Source of the DNA: an uncultured bacterium
GTDB taxonomy: Bacteria; Verrucomicrobiota; Kiritimatiellia; UBA8416; CALETX01
NCBI GenBank assembly: GCA_937920455.1
Contig: CALETX010000431.1
Coordinates: forward strand, 1 to 6,111
Reading direction: 5' to 3'
Length of the DNA: 6,111 nt
The notes under the pieces: generated by a model
Told to the model about the DNA's origin: nothing
What the model saw: the letters and a program-made list of their open reading frames with translations, nothing else
Database searches by the model: none
Part shown: positions 1 through 5,293 of the stretch, piece after piece
How positions within the stretch are numbered: the first letter of the stretch is position 1
Layout: each line of letters opens with the position of its first letter
Translations under genes and position numbers: made by a program

Positions 1-237
1 CAATATGATGAGAGGGTATTTGGTACAACAATTCGGGCTATGCCTGCCCATAGTGGGCCGAAGGGTATCGTCTTATGCCTGGCTTATCAATATTAATTAG
101 TGGCTGTCCCCAATTAGCCGCTCAGACGAAAGCCTCGCGCATAAATTGCGCTTCTATAGGGAAATTTTAAATATCTTTGATTAGGTATTTCTTGTTCCAT
201 GCCTCGCATGCCGCATGTTGAATATAAAAGACCATCC
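1..237. other. Upstream region without a supportable gene
   Basis: No convincing gene is seen here. Two + strand frames are open from the left edge to stops near 94-99, but both are about 31 codons, they overlap each other, and neither translation resembles a known protein end. Either could be chance or the tail of a gene outside the window. Small structures are present: a 5-bp stem with a 3-base loop at 46-58, a 5-bp stem with a 5-base loop at 137-151, and clustered CATGC/GCATG half-sites at 198-217. None is followed by a T-run, so none is called a terminator. The octamer TATGCCTG occurs twice (39-46 and 74-81). Confidence 0.6.
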
Positions 238-267
238 TTGACTCCTCCTACATTTTTCTGGTATAAT
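238..267 (+). promoter_or_regulatory. Sigma-70-type promoter of the beta-helix lipoprotein gene
   Basis: A TTGACT -35 box (238-243, one mismatch to TTGACA) and a perfect TATAAT -10 box (262-267) are separated by 18 bases. An A/T-rich stretch at about 219-230 lies just upstream and could act as an UP-like element. Transcription would start near 274-275, giving a leader of about 26 bases before the ATG at 301. The site is consistent with housekeeping sigma-factor expression; this is read from sequence only. Confidence 0.75.
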
Positions 268-287
268 TTTTAATACATCCTCTCCAC

Positions 288-292
288 GGAGA
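288..292 (+). promoter_or_regulatory. Ribosome binding site of the beta-helix lipoprotein gene
   Basis: GGAGA lies 8 bases before the ATG at 301. It supports that start, as does the immediate lipoprotein signal peptide in the translation. Confidence 0.7.
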
Positions 293-300
293 CCCTCGCC

Positions 301-1956
301 ATGAAAAAAATCCTTTTTTCTCTCTTCATCACGCTCGTGCTTGCCGGCTGTGACCCTGTTGTCCGTATCACATCTCCCCCCGATGATGCGGTATTTGATG
401 TCGGCGAAGAAATAAAGTTTTCCTGCACTGCCCGCGACGTTGAAGACGGCACGCTGTCAGGCGACTCGATTGTCTGGGAATCAAGCATTGACGGCCGGAT
501 AGGGATCGGTGCTGCTTTTACCAGCAGCACCCTCAGCCCTGGCGCGCACACCATCACGGTTACGGCCACTGATTCCGACGGCGGCAATGATTTCGCGACC
601 GTCATGATAACCGTGGGCGAACCGTCCTCCACAACCACAACCGTACCCTCTTCCACCACGACCATCCCGACCACGATACGCGCCACGTACTACGTCGCGC
701 CTGACGGCAATGATTCAAATCCGGGTACTGAAACCGCGCCCTGGAAAACCATACAAAAGGCTGCCGACACGCTCAATGCGGGAGAGCGCGTCTATATCAA
801 GGCAGGCACCTACAAGGGAAAAGTAGCCCCCGCACGTTCAGGAGCTGCCGGCAAGGAAATCATCTATGAAGCCTATCCCGGCGATACGGTGACGATAGAC
901 GGCAACGGCACAGCATTATCCGCAGATGACCTTGATGGTCTGTTTTTTGTGTTTCACAAGAGCTACCTGCGAATCTCAGGGCTCCGTATTATCAATGCAG
1001 GCCCCCATGAAAACAGTGCCGGCATACTGATTCGCGAATCAGACCACATTACGATTGAAAACAACCATACCTCTAATACCGTCTCATCAGGCATCGGTGT
1101 GTGGCACTGCAGCCACATTCTTATCACCGGCAATGTGGTCGAGCGTGCCTGCAATAACGGCCAGCAGGAGTGCATCTCGGTGTCCGGTACGTCTGATTTT
1201 GAAATTAAAAACAACACGGTGCATGATAACGGCCCCGGTACCAACGGCGGCGAAGGCATTGACGCGAAGGACGGGTCGTATAACGGATCAATCCATCACA
1301 ACCACGTCTACAACCTGAACAACAGGCTGGGCATCTACGTTGATTCCTGGGATAAAAAGACCCATGACATTGATGTCTATGCCAATGTGGTCCATGACAT
1401 AAAAAATGCCGACGGCTTTACCGTTGCAGCAGAGTCAGGCGGTCTTCTTGAAAACATCCGCATATATAACAATATCGCCTACCATAATGGCGTGAACGGT
1501 ATCTCAGTCAGCAGCAACGGCGAGGCAAAATCCAAACACCCCATGAAAAACATCTATATTTTCAACAATACCTTTTACGGTAATGGTACCGCAACATGGG
1601 GAGGCGGTATTTCAATTGAAAATCCTGATGCATCGCAGGTTTTTATAAGAAACAACATTTGCAGTCAGAACATTTTTTACCAGATACAGGTTGAGGTACA
1701 GATTCAAGGGCTTGTCATAGACCATAACCTTATTGACGGTTTCAGAAATTACTGGGACGAAACACGGGGTGACGATTATGTTGAAGGCGATCCGCTGTTT
1801 GTCAACGCAGCAGGCGCTGACTTTCACCTGCAGGCAGGCTCCCCGGCAATAGACAAAGGTTCAGCGGCAAACGCGCCCGCAACCGACTTTGACGGCATCG
1901 CCCGGCCGCGGGGGCAGGGATATGACATCGGCGCGTTTGAATATGATAACAAATAG
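301..1956 (+). CDS. Lipoprotein with Ig/PKD-like domain, Thr-rich linker and right-handed beta-helix
   Basis: A 551-residue secreted lipoprotein. The signal peptide (1-16) ends in the lipobox LAGC, with C17 as the lipidation site. Residues about 22-106 look like a PKD/Ig-type beta-sandwich. Residues 108-126 are a Thr/Ser/Pro linker. Residues about 129-175 match the DUF1565 opening of right-handed beta-helix proteins (YYVAPDGNDSNPGT, then PWKTIQKA). Residues about 220-480 show recurring beta-helix turns rich in Asn and aromatic or aliphatic residues, such as ITIENNHTSN, IRIYNNIAYHN and IYIFNNTFYGN. The end (about 497-548) is a choice-of-anchor Q-like segment, with GSPAIDKG and then DFDGIARPRGQGYDIGAFEY. 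The fold is shared by polysaccharide lyases, epimerases and non-catalytic binding proteins. I cannot name a catalytic residue, so the activity is open. It has its own promoter and is separated from the downstream run by a repeat-rich spacer. The start is backed by the RBS at 288-292. Confidence 0.93.
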   Translation: MKKILFSLFITLVLAGCDPVVRITSPPDDAVFDVGEEIKFSCTARDVEDGTLSGDSIVWESSIDGRIGIGAAFTSSTLSPGAHTITVTATDSDGGNDFATVMITVGEPSSTTTTVPSSTTTIPTTIRATYYVAPDGNDSNPGTETAPWKTIQKAADTLNAGERVYIKAGTYKGKVAPARSGAAGKEIIYEAYPGDTVTIDGNGTALSADDLDGLFFVFHKSYLRISGLRIINAGPHENSAGILIRESDHITIENNHTSNTVSSGIGVWHCSHILITGNVVERACNNGQQECISVSGTSDFEIKNNTVHDNGPGTNGGEGIDAKDGSYNGSIHHNHVYNLNNRLGIYVDSWDKKTHDIDVYANVVHDIKNADGFTVAAESGGLLENIRIYNNIAYHNGVNGISVSSNGEAKSKHPMKNIYIFNNTFYGNGTATWGGGISIENPDASQVFIRNNICSQNIFYQIQVEVQIQGLVIDHNLIDGFRNYWDETRGDDYVEGDPLFVNAAGADFHLQAGSPAIDKGSAANAPATDFDGIARPRGQGYDIGAFEYDNK

Positions 1957-2089
1957 AAGACAGAAGTCAGAAAACAGAACATGCGGAGCAAGGAATGTAT
2001 GTCTCAGGGTTCTGGGCACGGGGCTCGGGAAAATTGAAGCGTGAACGGTGAACAGTCATCCAATTTTGAATTTTGGAATTCGGCTTTTG
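1954..2089. repeat. Four families of degenerate 7-base tandem repeats
   Basis: Several heptamer families follow each other, each at a 7-base period. CAGAANN-type units run four times at 1954-1981, the first beginning on the TAG stop codon of the beta-helix gene. GGGNNCN-like units (GGGTTCT, GGGCACG, GGGCTCG) run at 2007-2027. GTGAACG/GTGAACA forms a pair at 2041-2054. AATTTTG is duplicated exactly at 2062-2075, with two further degenerate units to 2089. This resembles the short tandemly repeated repetitive (STRR) heptamers known from cyanobacterial intergenic regions. Calling it STRR-like is inference; the 7-base period is directly visible. Confidence 0.7.
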
Positions 2090-2094
2090 GAGTG

Positions 2095-2134
2095 CTCCCT
2101 CGCCCCGCAGTGGAAGAGGGTTGGGGTGAGGGGG
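2095..2134. repeat. Imperfect palindrome (REP-like dispersed repeat candidate)
   Basis: The arm CTCCCTCGCCCC (2095-2106) pairs with GGGGTGAGGGGG (2123-2134) over 12 positions, two of them G-T wobbles, around a 16-base loop. On the - strand the region encodes the Pro-rich string PHPNPLPLRGEG, a translation typical of widespread GC-rich intergenic repeats that are often mis-called as genes. No T-run follows either arm, so it does not look like a standard intrinsic terminator, although it could still end or stabilise the upstream transcript. Confidence 0.6.
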
Positions 2135-2317
2135 ATGAGGTAAGGGGGAAGCTGGAGCTGTGCACATGGCTCGGAAAAAGCGATAAGGTGCAGCGATGTT
2201 TTTATATGGGGTACCTGAAGGGCAGTCACCTGTTTTGATCAAGCGCATCATATCCAACGTCCCCATTTGCCCTCTGATGCGTATGAAGTCAGGTTGCCGG
2301 AAGGATGGGACAGGATC

Positions 2318-2322
2318 GAGGG
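2318..2322 (+). promoter_or_regulatory. Ribosome binding site that fixes the propeller-lipoprotein start at 2332
   Basis: GAGGG lies 9 bases before the ATG at 2332. The alternative in-frame ATG at 2305 has AAGG directly against it, too close to serve, and would add nine polar residues ahead of a normal signal peptide. The 2332 start is preferred. Confidence 0.65.
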
Positions 2323-2331
2323 CAATGGCCG

Positions 2332-3582
2332 ATGAGTAAGATTTTTTTGTGCGTCGCGATGCCTGCGCTTGTGCTCGCCGGCGCGTCCTGCAACCGGCGG
2401 CTCGAAATCGCGATCATTCCGCCTGATCAGAGCTCTGCCGTATACGGCATTCTCAAGTGCGAGGCTGCCGCAACCGGCGGATCAGGAGACATAACCGTTT
2501 CCTTCTACCATGACGCGATAGACAACAGCAGCCGCATCGAACCGGTCGCGGCCTCATCCGATGGCTTCTTTACCGCCGTCTGGCATACAACCGCGGTCGC
2601 CAATGGCCGGCACACCCTCTACGCTGTCGCGCGTGATGCAGCCGGCGCAAGCGCGCAGGCCGAGGCAGTCGTTGAAATTTACAACTTCACGCGCGCTGAA
2701 AGCATCCCCGCGGGCACGGTCAAAATGACCCCTGAGAACGATCCTCACCCTCCCCTGCTCAACCCCGATCTTCCCTGTCTGAAGGACATCTGGGAAGACC
2801 CTGTACCGATGCCCGGGCCGGTCAATACTGCCGGCGCTGAGGATTCGCCGTTCATGACACCTGACGGCAACACGTTCTTCTTCTGGTTCAACGGCGACCA
2901 GAGCAAAACCGTTTATGAACAGGCAGAGGATCCCATGTCAGGCATCTACTGGACGCGCAAGACAAACGGCGCATGGACCGAACCCGAGCGCATCTATCTC
3001 AGCTACTTCGGCGAGCAGGCACTTGACGGCGCGCCGACCATGCATCACACCACGCTGTGGTTCTGCTCAGCGCGCGCCGGCAACTACCGCGGCGTTGACA
3101 TGTGGACTGCCGGGCTTCGCAACGGCAGGTGGTCGGACTGGACAAACGCGGGCGAAAAATTAAACCGCGAGTATGAAATCGGCGAGCTGCATGTAACCGC
3201 TGACGGCGGCGAAATTTATTTTGATTCATCGCGCAGCGGCGGCCTTGGCGGAAAGGATATCTGGGTGACCCGGTTTTTTGACAACGAGTGGCAGCAGCCC
3301 GAACATCTTGACATGATCAATACGGAGCTTACCGACGGCTGGCCGTTTGTCAGCGAGGACGGGGGCGAACTCTGGTTCACGCGGTACGGCAGCGGCTGCC
3401 CGGAAATCTACCGCTCCCTGAAGGACAAAGACACATGGCAACCACCTGAAAAGATTCTTGTCTCATTTGCCGGAGAGCCGACGCTTGACCGCGAGGGCAA
3501 TCTCTACTTTGTCCATCACCGCTGGGACGAGCAGGCCGGAAGGGTCAGCGAGGCAGATATTTACGTCTGCTACCGGAAATAG
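2332..3582 (+). CDS. Lipoprotein with Ig-like domain and PD40-type beta-propeller
   Basis: A 416-residue protein from the preferred start. The signal peptide ends around LAGASC, making C20 the probable lipidation site; Gly at -3 is a weaker lipobox than usual. Residues about 24-118 form an Ig-like beta-sandwich (NGRHTLYAVARDAAG is typical of bacterial Ig repeats). Residues about 168-416 are a WD40-like PD40 propeller of roughly five blades. Blade signatures include EDSPFMTPDGNTFFF (170-184), GAPTMHHTTLWFCSAR (233-248), GELHVTADGGEIYFDSSRSG (284-303), DGWPFVSEDGGELWFTR (335-351) and GEPTLDREGNLYFVHH (381-396), with GGKDIWVT (307-313) being classic for PD40. Such propellers usually bind protein or glycan ligands, and no enzymatic residue set is evident. 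The next gene follows after 13 bases, suggesting cotranscription. The role is inferred as envelope binding or scaffold; the substrate is unknown. Confidence 0.92.
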   Translation: MSKIFLCVAMPALVLAGASCNRRLEIAIIPPDQSSAVYGILKCEAAATGGSGDITVSFYHDAIDNSSRIEPVAASSDGFFTAVWHTTAVANGRHTLYAVARDAAGASAQAEAVVEIYNFTRAESIPAGTVKMTPENDPHPPLLNPDLPCLKDIWEDPVPMPGPVNTAGAEDSPFMTPDGNTFFFWFNGDQSKTVYEQAEDPMSGIYWTRKTNGAWTEPERIYLSYFGEQALDGAPTMHHTTLWFCSARAGNYRGVDMWTAGLRNGRWSDWTNAGEKLNREYEIGELHVTADGGEIYFDSSRSGGLGGKDIWVTRFFDNEWQQPEHLDMINTELTDGWPFVSEDGGELWFTRYGSGCPEIYRSLKDKDTWQPPEKILVSFAGEPTLDREGNLYFVHHRWDEQAGRVSEADIYVCYRK

Positions 3583-3589
3583 AAGGAGG
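3583..3589 (+). promoter_or_regulatory. Strong ribosome binding site that fixes the TPR-lipoprotein start at 3596
   Basis: AAGGAGG, a near-perfect Shine-Dalgarno sequence, sits 6 bases before the ATG at 3596. The open frame extends upstream to 3458, but that part lies inside the preceding gene and would place 46 non-signal residues before a clean signal peptide. Confidence 0.88.
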
Positions 3590-3595
3590 CAATTC

Positions 3596-5293
3596 ATGAA
3601 GACACAACCAATTCCCTTTTTCAGCGCTCTTTTTTTGATTCTTGTGCTCCACACCTCCACGGGCTGCGACAATCCCTTCACCGACAATGACACCGCTGAT
3701 TCGGTGACCCGTGAGGAGGTTGTCGCAATCCTCACTGACTGGCGCGACCGCATCGAGCCCTCGGTTTCGCAACAGTACCGCGACGAGGTTGACGCCTATG
3801 CCGCGGGTTTTCCCCTTAACGCGGCCGACGGCACCAAGCCGGTTGCGGTAAAAACCTCAGGCACTGATACCACCCTCATGCAGCCGGACATCAACCGCCG
3901 CGACTGGGCGTATGCTGCGCGCGGCATCGGGTATACCCTTTTTGGAGCAGTGGGACAGGGGCAGTCCGGTCTTTTTGATCTCGGGTTCTGGTGTTTCCTT
4001 GAGGCTGCGCTTCTGCAGCCTGATGAGCCCGAGCACCTTGGGAATGTCGCCTTTCACCTGAACGCGCGCGGCGAGTATGAGGATGCCATGACCGTGCTTC
4101 TCTACGCGCGCTCGCTTGATCCGGCAAACATCAGCACGCGCAACAATCTTGCTTTCTCATATAACCGTCTCGGCGACCATGAACAGGCGATTCTGGAGGC
4201 ACAGTACGCGGTATCGCTGCGTCCTGATCAGCCCGCATACCTCGAGCGGCTGCGCGATTATTACAATGACGCAGGCTATACCGAACAGGCGCAGGCCATA
4301 CAGGTCGCGCTTGACGGCGTCGGCGATTTCCCCCTGCCGCCGATTGTTCCCACGGAGCCGAAACTGTCCCCTGCCGGAGAAAAAGTGCGGGAGAAAATCA
4401 AAGAGCTGAGCGCGCGGATGCACAAGGAAGGCGATCGCATCTACGATGAGCTTCTGCCGGAGGTTGACGCGGTCATGACCGCGTTCGGCATCGCGTACGC
4501 TCCGATCATTCAGGAGATGTTCAGCGACTGCCCCATGCGCGTCACCATGACCGGCGGCGACTCATACGCGATCTGCGTCAACTGCTATATCCCCGGAGGC
4601 CAAAATGCCTACGCTGCGTTCCAGACATTTTACGCCTCAATGCTGCCGATCATCTCAAGCATGGAGAACCAGTGCTTTGCCGTGCTTGCTGAACTGACGT
4701 TTGAGGCAGACCGTGCCGTGCAGCAGGCCGTGTTGTCAAAAAATGAAAAAGACATATTGTACGGGGAAGTCCACAGCAAACTCTTTCTTGAGCACTCATC
4801 AATCATCCTTTCACTGCGCAAGCAGGCAAACCAGTCGCGCGTCAACGTCGAGCAGCAGTTCAACGCCGCCATGGCCGAAGGATGCGGCGACGCGCCGGTC
4901 GGCGACCTGCCGCATGTGGAGGAGGAAAGCATCTCCTGCCAGTTCATGCCGTTCATGTGCAAATCCTGGACGTTCTATTTTCTGGTCGGCAATTTTCAGT
5001 GGAACCCGGACGGCACCATGCAGCTTTCAATCGGCGAGCTTGCCTCGCTGAAACTCGAATACAACCTCGACACCGGCCACGCGGGATTCGGATTCGGTCT
5101 GGGTGTGAGTGCCGGGCCATTGAACGCCGAGGCATCGCTCATGTTTCGCTCGAAAACCGGCGTTGAAGCAAGCATAGACCTCAAGGCAACCCCCATGAAC
5201 GTGCCGATGATGCTGCCCGGCAACGAAGATCCGAAAATCTGGGAACGGAAACTCGGGGAGTTTGAAAATGGACCGTACAAGGCGAAACCATAG
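3596..5293 (+). CDS. TPR-containing lipoprotein with Cys-containing middle and beta-rich C-terminus
   Basis: A 565-residue protein. The signal peptide (1-23) ends at STGC, with C24 as the probable lipid anchor; Ser at -3 is less usual. Residues about 144-245 carry three TPR-like helical hairpins, with cues LGNVAFHLNARGEYEDAM, NNLAFSYNRLGDHEQAI and LERLRDYYNDAGYTEQA. One more helix pair may precede them (about 126-143). Residues about 255-430 are mainly helical and charged. Cysteines at 312, 327, 330, 360, 430, 448 and 455 include a C-x2-C pair (327/330) and suggest disulfides. Residues about 457-530 alternate polar and hydrophobic residues as in beta strands, with a Gly-rich stretch at 496-507. 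TPRs mediate protein-protein contacts. I do not recognise the rest, and no enzyme motif is visible. It sits between a propeller lipoprotein and a glycosidase lipoprotein, so a scaffold or accessory role is plausible but inferred. Confidence 0.9.
   Translation: MKTQPIPFFSALFLILVLHTSTGCDNPFTDNDTADSVTREEVVAILTDWRDRIEPSVSQQYRDEVDAYAAGFPLNAADGTKPVAVKTSGTDTTLMQPDINRRDWAYAARGIGYTLFGAVGQGQSGLFDLGFWCFLEAALLQPDEPEHLGNVAFHLNARGEYEDAMTVLLYARSLDPANISTRNNLAFSYNRLGDHEQAILEAQYAVSLRPDQPAYLERLRDYYNDAGYTEQAQAIQVALDGVGDFPLPPIVPTEPKLSPAGEKVREKIKELSARMHKEGDRIYDELLPEVDAVMTAFGIAYAPIIQEMFSDCPMRVTMTGGDSYAICVNCYIPGGQNAYAAFQTFYASMLPIISSMENQCFAVLAELTFEADRAVQQAVLSKNEKDILYGEVHSKLFLEHSSIILSLRKQANQSRVNVEQQFNAAMAEGCGDAPVGDLPHVEEESISCQFMPFMCKSWTFYFLVGNFQWNPDGTMQLSIGELASLKLEYNLDTGHAGFGFGLGVSAGPLNAEASLMFRSKTGVEASIDLKATPMNVPMMLPGNEDPKIWERKLGEFENGPYKAKP
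5255..5260 (+). promoter_or_regulatory. Ribosome binding site of the GH114 gene, inside the preceding gene
   Basis: GGGGAG lies 7 bases before the ATG at 5268 and within the last codons of the TPR-lipoprotein gene. The other in-frame ATG, at 5295, has only AAGG 12 bases away. The 5268 start is preferred, giving a 26-base overlap and likely translational coupling. Confidence 0.6.

Larger units (their letters stand above)
1957..2331. other. Repeat-built intergenic spacer, no gene
   Basis: This 375-base gap lies between the beta-helix gene and the propeller gene. Its first part is heptamer repeats, followed by a palindrome and a G-rich tract (2118-2148). The remainder (about 2150-2317) shows no recognisable element and no convincing -35/-10 pair for the downstream operon. 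Reading frames exist on both strands (about 2041-2238 + and 1967-2266 -), but their translations are repeat-derived and they lack gene-like features. Confidence 0.7.

Noticed and set aside
46..58. GCCCA-TAG-TGGGC hairpin as a terminator
   Set aside because: The stem is short and no T-run follows on either strand.
1..99. Possible C-terminal end of an upstream gene
   Set aside because: Two overlapping + frames are open from the edge for about 31 codons each, which chance readily explains, and neither resembles a known protein.
211..1986. Nine-base inverted repeat CCGCATGTT (211-219) and AACATGCGG (1978-1986) flanking the beta-helix gene
   Set aside because: Matching stops at nine bases, a length expected by chance between two spacers of this size; there are no target-site duplications or transposase remnants.
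2041..2238. 65-codon open frame on the + strand beginning with GTG
   Set aside because: It begins inside a GTGAACR repeat, crosses the palindrome and has no recognisable product.
1967..2266. 99-codon open frame on the - strand across the spacer
   Set aside because: Its translation contains the PHPNPLPLRGEG string typical of intergenic GC-rich repeats and runs through the heptamer arrays; no RBS or domain supports it.
3458..3595. Upstream extension of the TPR gene frame
   Set aside because: It overlaps the preceding gene and would bury the signal peptide; the AAGGAGG at 3583-3589 marks 3596 as the start.
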